Below are positions 25,697 to 36,764 of a stretch of 64,000 bases of DNA, in pieces (within the stretch, counting starts at the first letter, position 1; the number at the start of each line of letters is the position of its first letter). The position numbers and the translations under genes are program-made. The notes under the pieces are model-generated. The model had not been told where the DNA came from and made no database searches. It saw only the letters and a program-made list of their open reading frames with translations. The stretch comes from Liolophura sinensis (Eukaryota; Mollusca; Polyplacophora; Chitonida; Chitonidae), in contig NC_088301.1 of assembly GCF_032854445.1 (NCBI RefSeq), positions 5,121,044 through 5,185,043 on the forward strand, given 5' to 3'.

Positions 25697-25968
25697 TAGG
25701 GGCCTCCGTGGCTCAGTTGGTTAGCGCGCTAGCACAGCGCAGTGACAAAGGAGTCTCTCACCAATGCGGTTGCTGTGAGTTCAAGTCCAGCTCATGCTGG
25801 CTTCCTCTCCAGCCATACGTGGGAAGGTCTGACAGCAACTTGCAGATGGTCATGGGTTTCCCCCGGGCTCAGCCCGGTTTCCACCCACCATAATGCTGAC
25901 TGCCGTCGTATAAGTGAAATATTCTTGGATACAGCATAAAACACGAATCAAAGAAATAATTAAATAAA
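25697..25968 (+). mobile_element. Full-length tRNA-derived SINE with 12-bp target-site duplication
   Basis: The head begins GGGGCCTCCGTGGCTCAG and carries an A box (TGGCTCAGTTGG, 25709-25720) and a B box (GAGTTCAAGTCC, 25777-25788), the internal RNA polymerase III promoter. The body contains CCCGGGCTCAGCCCGG and the conserved block GCCGTCGTATAAGTGAAATA then TTCTTGG. The tail is AATTAAATAAAT. TCTAAGTGTATG flanks it on both sides (25685-25696 and 25969-25980), which fixes the ends. SINEs have no protein and depend on a LINE reverse transcriptase. This family resembles SINEs abundant in bivalve genomes; I do not assign a family name. The other copies in the window are truncated or decayed. Confidence 0.9.
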
Positions 25969-25980
25969 TCTAAGTGTATG

Positions 25981-26380
25981 AAGGTCTGAGTGCGACAAGT
26001 GTCTGGGTGCGACATGGGTCTGTGTGTGACATGGGACTGAAAGTGACATGGGTTTGTGCATAACAAGGGTTTGGGTGTGACATAGATTTGAATGTGATAT
26101 GGACCTGGATGTGGCAAGGCTCTTGGCGTGACATTGGTCTGGGTGTGGCTGGGGGTATGGGTGTGACATGGGTCTGCGTGTGACTTGGGTGTGGGTGTGA
26201 CGTGTCTAAGTGTGGCATGGGTCTAGGTGTGTCATGGGTCTGGTTGTGACATTGATCTGGGTATGACATGTATCTAGGTCTGGATATGAGTTGGGTCTGG
26301 ATATGACATGGGTCTAGGTGTAACATTTGTCTGCATATGATAATCACTCGGAGAATGAGATGGGTCTAATTGTGACACAG
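25981..26380. repeat. Degenerate short-unit array related to the large minisatellite
   Basis: Irregular 17-20 bp units of the form GTGTGACATGGGTCTGG. They share TGACATGGGTCT with the 46-51 bp array to the left. The SINE at 25697-25968 sits between the two arrays; because it duplicated 12 bases on insertion, the two sides were contiguous before it inserted. Confidence 0.8.
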
Positions 26381-29300
26381 GCCTGTGTAAATACTCCTAG
26401 CGCTGACATTTGTATGTATTTTAATGTTATGCATTTCTAATAATACAGTTGGCAAACAGCTAGCAGATAAGCACATTAAATTCTTTGAACGATACCAGAA
26501 TGACGGACAGTTGATTCTCTTTATTTAAATGCAGGGCCTGTTTTAATGCGTTCGTGCTGTTAAGCACCGGCTGATATGACGGAAGGATTTGCCACTTTGA
26601 TGGGGGTCTTCGGCCTTAATTACACTGGCTGTTACTGTTATAATGATGGGAATTTACCGCGTTAAATAGGGCGGTGTTTTGACAGCTAGTTCATCCCATA
26701 TGCAGCTGATGGGAGAATTACACTTTACACAATATTATTTCAGATAACCTTAGTGGCTCCAGAAATCTCTGAAGCGAGAGTTTTATGACACTGTTGATCG
26801 TAATGATGGGGTATATATAATGGGACTTACAAGTACCTGGCTAAATAAACATGTTTATTACACAGTTCTCGATACTTCATATTTAATTACGTTTAAGACG
26901 ACAGGCATGTGGAGGTATAAGTGTATCTTACGTCATATGCTTAAACAGAAAAGTGAAAAATAAAAATAAAAAAGGGCATTTCTCAAAGAGATCCTGTTTT
27001 GTCGTTTAACAAGGTATGCGAAGGGCTACACCTCAAATGTAGATTTTATTCATTGTCTTCCAAGAAATGTTACAACATATGATACTTTCAGTTTTGAGGG
27101 TGTAGGGAATCAGACTGAGTAGAGAAATCCATGGACCATTGGCGAGTTACTGGCACATTTGTCCACATGTGACACATGTCAAATTGGCGGAAGGCAAATG
27201 GTCTCCAGAAAACGTCACACAAGATCATAGAAAAGAACAGCTTCAATCTTTAAAGCTGATAACAACGTCCTGAAGAAAATGAAACGAAATTCCCTTTCCC
27301 ATGTCACCTAGCTATTGAAAGGCAAGAATTCGGCCATTTTTCCAGTGTGGATTTTCCACTCAGCAGTATACAAGTATGTATACAATGTGATCAAGGCCGA
27401 ACATTTAACAGTTAGGTTTCCTGTTGGTGAATCCGCACAAAAGTATAATTATCCAGCAACCAAATCATGTAGAGAAATTAAGATCTGTTCTTTAGAAAGG
27501 ATCCTATATATCTTTATCTTGCTTGCCTTAAAGCTACAGGGATGAAGTTTCTCTGAATTGTCGTTTAAACTCTATTCAAGGCCATTGGCAATGCTTGGCG
27601 TATATCACAGCTAAAGATAAAAATGGTTGGATATTGGAGTGTCACACGTTGTGCCAGCTGTCAGTTGAGCCCAAGGTTAATATAGCGGTAAACTCCTGCA
27701 TGCAGCCAATGGCACTCATGCAGGCGTCGTCTGTTTAAGGTATGACGCATCACTTACTCGAGACTCAAATTGCATTTGCATCTGATGGCTTCTATATCAA
27801 AGCCCACCGTGCTGGGTCACCGTGCACTGTTCAGTCATATTCTAGCCATCATGTTGAGAACATCGAATCGTGTATACTCCTCCTCGACGTGTCGATATTT
27901 AAATTTGTTCGTTGGTTTTTGCAGAAATGCGAAAATTGTCACCTTCGCCTTGGCTCTTGCATTAAAGGATACCTCATAACCAGTATTATTAGGTTATAAG
28001 GGGAAGGTTGTATTACTTGATATAATCACACACCTTCCTCTATGCTTACGTGTTTAATTCTCTTTGCCTGTGCTATAGTATAATTAATAGACTTGCTGTA
28101 TTTTATAATGCCAAATGGATGAGGGGATATCTCGCACAGTTAAAAATGTTGGTATATTTCAACTTTCTAGACCTGTATTGGAGACCAACCAAGCTAAGAC
28201 AACTATAAACACCGTGTTCTGAATGAAAAACGAGTTTTTCTAATTGGCTCAGTATGGACTTATTTTTTTCCCAAGCTTTCCATCTGGCCTGTTCATCTGG
28301 TACGGTAGCGGTACCATCCAGTCTGATGAAAGATGTAATTCGATCCCCAGAGAAACATCGGACACCACTGCACCGCTGACTGACCGCCACATGACCAATG
28401 TGTCTCCCGTCATAGTACTATTAGAAATGATCAAGGTATATGCGTAGATCGAGGATGTCTTGTGCTAGTGGTGTGCTGTCAAATGGTTCCATAGCAATTG
28501 GAAAAATGTCGTGTCTAAGATGGTTTCTTACTCATCTGAGATAAGGCGTTAGTCAACAGTGAGGCATTCATTACATAAATAACCAAACAGATTATTACTC
28601 GCACTGCACGTAATAACATTACTTTATATGTGTAGACATAATATTACGTATGTATTCATAGAGAATATGTCCCGTATATTAAGTCATCTTCTAAAGGTCA
28701 AAATGGAACTGACGCTCACTGGCACCGGATACCCGACGTCTAGCGATGCTCACAGAGATCGATATCTCTGGTACTATAGCCAATCAATGTGCACCCCCCC
28801 CCCCCTCCACTAAATCACACCCATGTTCAGGAACCGTCATCCACAATAACTAAGTCTGACACCTGATTGACCGTCTACAGGTGATGTCTGTCTTCACTAA
28901 GTATGCTATTCTGCGGTATATTCTCAGACGGTTGCAGTCTGGGGATGATTATTAGTCTTGGCTCCAAGTGACAGCCGTTCATGGTTGAATACTGATGCTG
29001 GCTTGATATCTATTGATGAGATCAGTGAGGGGAATATAGAACATGAACTAATTTCTTTGGAGGCCAGACGTCTTTAAGATTGCTTAATCTGCCGCTAACT
29101 GGCGCTGAACGTCAAGCCTAGATTAAGCTCGGACATCCCAGATGCCTTTTGCCACCATCATTTACCGGAATTGCTGCTTGACCATTTCCGATGTCTGGTT
29201 TGACAAACTGAGGCAGGCAAACAAGCCTCAACTTTATTGTGTCAAAGAGACGCAATAAAATGACTTCTGTTTTAAATAAGATGCTTTAAGAACCAATATA

Positions 29301-29692
29301 TTAACAGCCAATATTGCAAACATCAAATACGGTCCATGCTTAATACATGTGAGAGGACTGTCTCACCGGCCTAAATAAAGAATCATCCTAAAACCACACA
29401 TAGTACATGCTGCCCAAACACTACGTTTATTACGAATTTCGAGTGTGATAAATCTGTTTGTCACTAACATTAATAAAACTTGTTGGCATGCACTAGATTT
29501 CAAGGGACTAATCATATCATTCCTGAATAATGTATAGAAGCAGCTTAATGGCACAATACTCGTTTTAAACGCCTACTGAACAGGTTAGTGTGTGCTGGGT
29601 TAAGGCACATCCCCTGCTTAGCCCGGGAACACTGGGATGGGATAAAGAGGAAGGGTTTACAAGACGGCTGATTTAGCCGGGTAGTTACGTAC
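26381..29692. other. Intron sequence without recognisable features
   Basis: No conserved protein segment, tandem array or clear mobile element was seen. A run of C at about 28794-28805 and scattered open frames under 100 codons are present. The overlapping frames at 28103-28390 and 28249-28447 lack motifs and splice context. Confidence 0.5.
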
Positions 29693-29770
29693 CGGACTTC
29701 CACTGGAGTCGCTAAACGTCTCATCAGCATCATTCTCCAACGGTTTCTGGTTCTCCTGATCTTCCGCCAT
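29693..29770 (-). CDS. Protein 4.1-like, coding exon 1 (start codon, acidic N-terminus)
   Basis: The start codon is at 29770-29768 with a good context (GGCACAATGG). The 26 codons encode MAEDQENQKPLENDADETFS, then DSSGSP, an acidic, disordered stretch typical of the start of protein 4.1 family members. The donor is CCG|GTACGT, phase 0, which joins to EKHYHTN of exon 2. I chose this ATG because it is the first after the upstream splice acceptor and the frame stays open through all three exons. The short length means this exon alone could not be recognised; the support comes from the in-phase join to the FERM-encoding exons. Confidence 0.8.
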
Positions 29771-29832
29771 TGTGCCGCTGGGTATATCTGCTCGTGTACT
29801 CCTAATATCCCCGGCTTCTCGGCAGTCAAAGG
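29771..29832 (-). other. 5'UTR part of the first coding exon, with an upstream splice acceptor
   Basis: Read on the minus strand, a pyrimidine-rich tract ending TCTCGCCTCTGTCCACAG, with a possible branch point CATGCTGAC just upstream, sits immediately before 29832. The exon therefore probably starts at 29832 with 62 untranslated bases before the ATG, and at least one noncoding exon and the promoter should lie at higher coordinates. I could not place them. Confidence 0.65.
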
Positions 29833-30835
29833 CTGTGGACAGAGGCGAGAAAGGTCAGCATGAAGACACGATAATTCAAGGCTTGTCAGAGACCGACAGA
29901 ATTAAGATTACAACAGTCCGTAGTCCAGGATGGCCTGTACCGACTCTGAATACATTAAACGATAGTGTTCATGCCGGTATCGGAAGGCCGGTCCCATAGG
30001 AATTTAGCAGTCGGTGTCTGGCAATGTCTCTAAAATGGTTTGCTGCAAACGCATTAGGACGAGGCCACTGCGCCAAGATAACATCACACGTCAGGATATG
30101 CTATTGGAATCAGAGTTCTATTGAATCATCACCACGTCGCAGCTGCAGCCCGCACGTGTGTTTGGCCAGTTCGCATCTAATAGGCTATTGTTTGCATGCC
30201 AGAAGCAGTTGCAAGGTCGCTGCAGCTTCTGCAATACCTTAGTTAAAACGGCATGTACGCATTTGCTGGATGCTTCAAAACATGCTATACACTTCATCGT
30301 CAGTCGTGCACTAAGTGAGGTTTTACAGGGATATAGCTTTGACACGAGGCGAGTAATTAGCTAGATTCTGGCAAGAACTGAGCTGTCCAATTCCCTTGAT
30401 GTTATAAATGCGTACATTCACATCACATAGATAGTCGAATGGTTCTCCGAGGTATTCCCCTCACGTCGACACAAAATGAGCTGAACGCGGTAGGGGTCAT
30501 TGGTGTAAACAGCGAACAAAAATTACCACTCTTATCTGGAGTTAAATAAATAGATCTCATTCGCCATGCAGAAGCATATGTAACAGATGCAGGATGATAT
30601 CTGAAAAACGACGCCATTTTTTTCTTTGTTCAGATCTAATTCTGTGTGTAGCTGGATAAGAGCTGCACAGGCGCTGAGAGTCGATTAGATTTATTTTAAA
30701 ATGTGTGGATTGAAAGTTGCTAAAACTCCGTAAATGTTGCACAAAATATTATTTAATCACATAACATTTTAATTTTTATGGTTTATTTAAATTTATTTAA
30801 ACCACTAGTCACATGACACTAATAAAAATATTTTC
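29833..30835. other. Upstream sequence of the 4.1-like gene; no exon placed
   Basis: The sequence is moderately CpG-containing. Candidate noncoding first exons cannot be told from background by eye. The short frames on both strands lack motifs. Confidence 0.4.
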
Positions 30836-31041
30836 CTTATTTATTTGCTTGGTGTTTTATGCCGTAGTCAAGAATATTTCACATACGACGGCGCCAGCAT
30901 TATAATGGGAGGAAACTGGGTAAAGCCGCAGGAAACCCACAACTGTCGGCAGTTTGCTCTCACAGCCACCGCGTTGGTGAGACGCTCGTGGGTCATTGTG
31001 CTGCGCTGGCGCGCTAACCACCTCAGCCATGGAGCCCCCGA
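30836..31041 (-). mobile_element. SINE copy, minus orientation, internally deleted
   Basis: Reading the plus strand: a T-rich tail, TTTTATGCCGTAGTCAAGAA, ACGACGGCGCCAGCATTATAA, GGAAACTGGG, then GCGCGCTAACCACCTCAGCC near the right end. This is the reverse complement of the family at 25697-25968. The A-box region is at 31015-31029. The stretch that should contain the B box is mostly deleted, so the copy is probably inactive. Confidence 0.82.
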
Positions 31042-31137
31042 CTAATAGCAGTAAGACTAGCGCTTACCAGTTATCCCACTTATTTCACGGCGGTCAAGAT
31101 GATGAGTGGGGAAAACCAGATTGTCCCTAGTATTTTT

Positions 31138-31216
31138 TCATTTCATTGTTGTTTTTTTTAATTTAACGTCATACTTAAGAATTCTTCACTTATACCATGG
31201 CGTTCAGTTTTATGTG
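31138..31216 (-). mobile_element. Decayed SINE tail fragment
   Basis: TTTAACGTCATACTTAAGAA, TTCTTCACTTATACCATGGC and GTTCAGTTTTATG match in order the 3' end of the same SINE family in minus orientation, with many substitutions. It lies about 100 bp from the better-preserved copy at 30836-31041. Confidence 0.5.
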
Positions 31217-34200
31217 TTAAGGAAATTGAAATGTTCGGGTAAAACCAATGACCTGAGTAGTGAGGAACGTTTCCACGTTTGAACGTTGCACATCGTTTTG
31301 TTGGAAGCAAAGTGCTCTTCAAGGAATGTTACATTGTACACGAAAAAGGCACTGAAAATGGGCATCACCGACTGAGGGTTTTCATCAAGGACCCACGAAC
31401 AGGGAAATTTACAAATTCACTGTCAAAGGAAGGATTTAAATCCGTACCTCTCGTGTCCAAGCGATAGAAAGGCCTTTAACTTCCTGTTCTCCAAGTGCTC
31501 GTAGTAAACCACAGCACTGCGCCACATATCTGGCAAAACTTGCGAGACAGGCATTCGGACCTGTGATCATATATCAGCGGTGAGAAGAGCGTCTGTGCCA
31601 TGGCACGAGGGCGTCATGAAACTGACATTAGCAATACAATATTTGCTGGCAGATGAATATCAGTGCTTTGGCTCCATGCACTGTTTTAAACAAACACGTT
31701 TGTAGGAATAAAAGTAACTTGATATGGACATATATACGAAACGGTACATAATTCTCTTGAGGTCAGCATGGAATACATATATTTACATGAAATAAATATT
31801 TCAGTGTGAATCCACTAGGCCGACAGAGGTAAATTAAGATCATACTGTCGTAGACTGTGTTACACTGCATGGCGCAAAGCGTATTCCAAGAGACACACTT
31901 GACCATTTCCACGGCATACATAATTGAGGCCTACATTTTAGGCATCTGTGACTCTCACACCTACGTGTTAACCACAATAATGTTTAATAACACCAAGCTT
32001 TAAAAGATATCTGGCAGCGGTATATTACTCAGAAGTGTATTCACTCGTGTGCCTATTTTGAGTAATGTCAAAGGACCTTTAGTTGCCTAAAGGGTCTGTC
32101 TTGCTTCAGGCGATATTTAGTGAGAAGTACAAATCCAGAGATCGCACTGTAGCAGACTAAAAGCCCCATAAACCTGACAACCATTTATAAGTGTATAATA
32201 TATAAGTGTATTCTGTAACTTTTAAAATTTCACCAGGCCGTATTAGATCCTTAATCAGAATTATGGAGAGTTCGTTCCATTTTAGGAAATCGCAAACCAT
32301 GCAGTGATCCCACCGACTAATAAGAATGGTATGAAATCATGACTGATATATGTAGAATTGCAATCAAAGCGTAAATCAAAACAAATTTTGATTATGGACA
32401 ACTTACATACCAGTGTGGTACAAGATTTGGATTCTGATTTCATTTATTTCAGTCATCCATGCGTGTCTTTTTTTGGCATCATATACCGTACCCCTTTTTC
32501 ATATCAAGCGTAAGGTCCTACAGGTGTATATCTGTTGCAGTCGTTACTAACTTGCTGAAGTGCAACACAAGCCGAAAATCTAAGATCGTGCGGTAATTTA
32601 AGAAAATCGTCTGTCTCGTTAAGGCAACGGCAACGTCCTAATGAAATGCAGATAGAGAAACATGCGATATCCAAAATTACATGTCCAAATGCTAAGTGTA
32701 GAAGTACAATGCAAATATTAAACTCTTTGTAAGTTTTGTAAGTAATGAGTGCAATGATGTATTAATTGATCAACAGTGCTTTTGTCCATACTTTATTAAA
32801 TTGTATCAACCGATCAGGCTGACCTTCCTCTAAAACATATATCCTGTTTAATTACAGACATTATTAATGTTAAAAACGTATCAATACCCGTCTAACATGC
32901 CAAAATACTTGACCAATGACCAATGTCGCCTTTGTAAATCAATGTCGCCAATGTAAATCTTTGTTATCCAGTCATAACGCTCACGTACAATACCCAAACT
33001 GTGCCTATATACAGGGTTTCACATCATATAATATATATATATATTATACCTTTGGCCTTACTTAAAAATGGATCCAAATTACGGAGCAGAAAATGACAGC
33101 TGGTGTTTTTAAGTGAGAGAAAGAATGAGAAGTATGCCATGGCGAACCGTTTGACCTGGCTCAGGCGGTTTGTATTCATCGTATGTAATTACCCAGATGT
33201 GAATGAGTCTCAGCCAGGCTCTTGTGTCCTGCTGAACTATGGCATGTGAATGCCTCTGTATACACAAAAGTCGAGCATCTGTTTACTATGAATGTGCTTT
33301 CACCCTCTACACCCTTGCAAGTACCAAACATCATGCGTTATTTTCCTAATTTACACCCCCTCACTAGTACATTTATTAAAATTAAACCTACAGCATGAAA
33401 TGGTACTCATCAATGCAGAATATCTAATATTATTCAAAACCTTTCAATTTATCTTATATAAACAAAGCAGGATTTGAATAGGACTTACTGTATTCCGTTG
33501 TGATATTTTTGTCTGCGCACATATTTTAAGTTGATACATTTTCAATTCATAAACTTGATAACATCTCTTATCGGACTTGAATAACGGGTTGCAACCTTTT
33601 CTGGTCACATTACTGAGATGAGGTGACGAACTTGACACGCGATATACTAGTATGCCGGGAGTAAGCTTATATTTATAGATGATATCTTTGTGAAAACAGA
33701 AGACGTCGTTATCAATGTTTCCTTTTAACCCCCAAAGTTGTGGGAAATCCTTGGTGTGGCTCGTCAGTGTCACATTACCTGCAGGTGGTCAGAACGATGA
33801 AACGTACTACACAATAAAAAATCGCCACTACAAAAAAGTTGTGCAAAAAAGCCGGCTCACGAACATGTCGTCAATGCATAAGTATGTATATGTATCTACA
33901 CATTTGCAAATGAACCTTTTTTAACACCCAGTGAGCCTTAGTGTATAAAACATAAGTTTATCGTGACAAACAAACACACAAAGTAGGCATATTACAGTAC
34001 TGAAAATGCACCGCATTTTGCCTTCTAATTTTTTTACAGTGTATACCATGTCTTATTTTCTGCGTGATGTATCGCAGACGCTGGGTTACCTGTTATCGGG
34101 TTTGTTAACACTGCTACCCCCTACCTTAACTATTGATAAAAAAAGACGATAACTAGGGCAGTATGAAATAAAAAAATACAGTTTTGTTGTCAAAAGTTTT

Positions 34201-35570
34201 CTTTTCACAAAATCCAGACCCGACGTAAAAAAATTTAAAAGGTGGTATGCGGCGAGGTGACACGCTTTGGTCACCGCTTTTACTAACATACTCCCACCCT
34301 CGGAAGAGCGATGACTCAACTCTAACACGATCCTCACGCTATACCGTAGATATTCATGTGTTAACCCATGACGAATGAATGAATGAGTAAATCTATGTTT
34401 TGATTCTGTAGACAAGAAAAACGATTCCATTTGGATACGGTTTATCCGCAGAATGTTTATTCTGGAATTTTTTGGGACCTAAAATGACCGAAATCGCAAT
34501 GCTTCGTGAAAGTAGTTGTGAATTGAAACAGTCAAGTTTATAATTCTTTGCGACATATTCTGTTTTAATTTAGACGATGCTATACTCAGACTTACTTCTC
34601 CAAATATGTAAAGCCACCAGGTAATCAGTATAATTCATGCATGGCATGGCATTTTGCGAATCAGCGTGTAAGCTATATATGAGTTTCTCCAGGACTAAAA
34701 TGTAACATTTTACAGGAAGATCCCAATTTCTTCGTTCTTAAAAATGAGAAATATCGTAGTTACACCTCAAAGACATAGACAAAACGACGTCCCGGAGATC
34801 GATCTAACACCTTTTCTCAATTCTTCAGGTAACTGAAAGCTCATGCTCTAATGTGCCAAAAGTCACGTACAAGATTTAGCCGCAAAGTGACCCGCTGTGG
34901 ACGTTTACTCATATACTAATACCACCTCCGACCCGGCCCTATTTATACGTATATGTTCTGCCCAACTGAATTCACATAGTCATGAAGGTCCTAGGGATAG
35001 GTCTAACAATAGCCATGCCGACTTCCACCTGCACTACTATGTGGTTTGTGGTAATGATGTCATTTAACACATTCCACAACTGCCAGGAATTAGCGGTTTG
35101 AGACCAGAGCTTTTATATAGCGCTGAAATACAGAGGTCTATCATGTCGTTATTACCAACACCCGGGTCATATCTAGGGCATATGCTTTGCATTGGCAAAG
35201 ATGATAAAACAGGGCTTTGCTACACAGTGTTCCCATAATAGCTAAATCTCATTATAATGACAATAATAGCGCTTGTTGTCAGAGAAGTTTGTGCATGGTG
35301 CCGAGGACTTTTTACCCTACAGTTCAAACATAGTCTAAAAATTCGCTATTGCTGAAATCATGTATATGAACAGCAACTGCTAAAGCGAGTGTGAATTGAT
35401 TTGTTCTTTTTGTTTTCAGGCAAAATGATAGTGGAAGATGCCACGGCTTTTTTTATGAAAATACTTCAGCGCCTTGCAACTTAATATTCCAAGATTTTTA
35501 TCTATATGTTCATAACAGTGGTTAGGCAATAGCTTGAATAATTCCACCATTTCAATCAAATGCCACCCAC
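31217..35570. other. Intergenic sequence without recognisable genes
   Basis: It contains an AT palindromic run near 33027-33050 and a small direct duplication (AATGTCGCC...TGTAAATC) near 32922-32960. The frame at 31279-31467 (RVFIKDPRTGKFTNSLSKEG) begins at a non-ATG codon and is not supported. The minus frame at 34086-34430 has no motif. Confidence 0.45.
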
Positions 35571-35682
35571 CTGACAGAAGTTATAGAGTTGTAACACCAG
35601 TATCTCAACTGTTCTACACACATCGTTATGACCAGAAGCTGATTTGTACTGAAGTAGATACTGCAGGCACTCGTGAAAACGA
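35571..35682 (-). CDS. Possible internal exon of an unidentified gene
   Basis: The minus-strand sequence is bounded by an acceptor-like TTTTGCGGCTTCTTAG and a near-consensus donor CAG|GTGGGT. The open phase gives 37 complete codons (one base of a split codon first), including RFHECLQYLLQYKSASGHND and VEILVLQLYNFCQ. The composition is protein-like and amphipathic, unlike the Phe/Ile/Tyr-rich chance frames nearby. I do not recognise the family. No partner exon was found within several kb, and it may be a chance frame. It would be transcribed in the same direction as the 4.1-like gene and lies upstream of it. Confidence 0.25.
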
Positions 35683-36330
35683 CTAAGAAGCCGCAAAACT
35701 CCAGTCACTCCTCGTTTAACAGTATTAGTATCCAAGCAAAGGTTCACGTGTAGGGATGCATAAAAACCGACACAGTACCAGTGGTTGACGCGTTATATTG
35801 AAAATTTAACATGTCCAACTGCAACTTCGACATAGCAGATGTATTTGTCAGTGAATGAGATTTTTTACCTGACCTCATTTTTGATCGACAAAACTGTAAG
35901 CGATCCACAAGCGTTATGTTTTAATCAAATATCCCATCTGCGCGCGTCCTTGTTTCGACAAGGTGCGGGGTTATATTGCAAACCAATAACACATCATGCA
36001 ATAGTTTTCGTCTTTGACATACATACATGTAAATGTCAGCATATTCTCACACATTATTTTTCTATTACAATTCCATTAATGCGACTATGAGTTGGGAAGC
36101 TGACGACAAAAGTGGCAGGAGATCGCAGATAGGGAACAGTAATCGCGGAAAATTTGAAAGCCTGTTGGACGAAGGTTAAACAGAGATTGTGTGTATATCC
36201 TGTGGTTAACTGGTTTGTCCTCACATAAGCTGTGCCGTCGGTCACCAAATCACGGCCACCAGACACGATTTGTCTCTTCTGTACACAAAGACGCATACAG
36301 ACCTATGTCAAATACAATATACTCACGATA

Positions 36331-36578
36331 CTCTAAAACAAATAAATTAAATTTCACAGAAAAGCTTATTTGAGTGATGCTAGAATGTATTCTGTTCTTG
36401 CAACAAATTTTTCTGTTAAAAATAGTATACCTATTCTATTAATTCAACACAAAGATTGTGCTAGACTAATTATATTATGTTGAATACGACACGTTGTTAT
36501 GCTATAATAACAGAATACATTCTAGCAGTACTCAGAAAACAGAATTTCTGTTCAAATTAACAAATTATTTTTCGAGTG
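36331..36578. mobile_element. MITE-like element, 248 bp, inverted arms of about 75 bp, TA flanks
   Basis: GCTAGAATGTATTCTGTT (36380-36397) is repeated exactly in inverted orientation as AACAGAATACATTCTAGC near 36507-36524. The similarity continues outward through TTCACAGAAAAGCTTATTTG against the inverted GAACAGAAATTCTGTTTTCTG to the ends CTCTAAAACAAATAAATT and CACTCGAAAAATAATTTG. A TA dinucleotide lies at both ends (36329-36330 and 36579-36580), as expected for Tc1/mariner-type insertion. There is no coding content. Confidence 0.65.
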
Positions 36579-36764
36579 TACTAGCTGTTAAACTCAAGGT
36601 GGTGCTAATGTTTATCATACCTGTTGCTTAAAACAAAGACAAATACTGCATTCCACAGGTAGATGAATGCCAGAAATTATAAAACACAGGCATATTTGTA
36701 AAATCTGAACGAAAATGGCACAGCGTACGCATAATGACTCCTTCATTAAGTGAAGAGTTTACCT

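Larger units (their letters stand above)
16677..29692 (-). other. Intron 1 of the 4.1-like coding region (about 13.0 kb)
   Basis: Bounded by donor CCG|GTACGT (29692 downwards) and the acceptor at 16677. It holds an AT microsatellite (17.45 kb), a foldback element (17.8-18.4 kb), a CpG-richer block (20.5-21.1 kb), a decayed SINE (22.3 kb), the large CA/TG minisatellite complex (22.6-26.4 kb) with an inserted SINE, and about 3.3 kb (26.4-29.7 kb) in which nothing beyond short chance frames is visible. Confidence 0.75.
1..29832 (-). other. 5' part of a protein 4.1-like (FERM domain) gene, running off the left edge
   Basis: This is a gene-level entry. Three minus-strand exons (29832-29693, 16676-16506, 6861-6757) join without shifting frame into a 118-residue N-terminal protein segment. 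It holds an acidic start, a Ser/Lys-rich linker, and the first part of a FERM F1 lobe. In the family, protein 4.1 and its relatives link membrane proteins to spectrin-actin at the cell cortex and at septate or other junctions. The order acidic head, basic Ser-rich linker, then FERM beginning with CRVLLLDGT and continuing to NLLEKDYFGL fits the EPB41/EPB41L1-3/coracle group better than ERM or PTPN types. That ranking comes from remembered family patterns, not from a search. I found no fourth exon (expected to begin near a WLD motif) in 1-6756, so the remaining FERM, FERM-adjacent and C-terminal domains must lie outside the window. Confidence 0.85.

Noticed and set aside
31279-31467. Plus frame RVFIKDPRTGKFTNSLSKEG.
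   Set aside because: Begins at a non-ATG codon, lies next to SINE fragments, and matches no family I recognise.
34086-34430. 114-codon minus frame.
   Set aside because: Low-complexity AT-rich parts, no motif and no supported splice sites.
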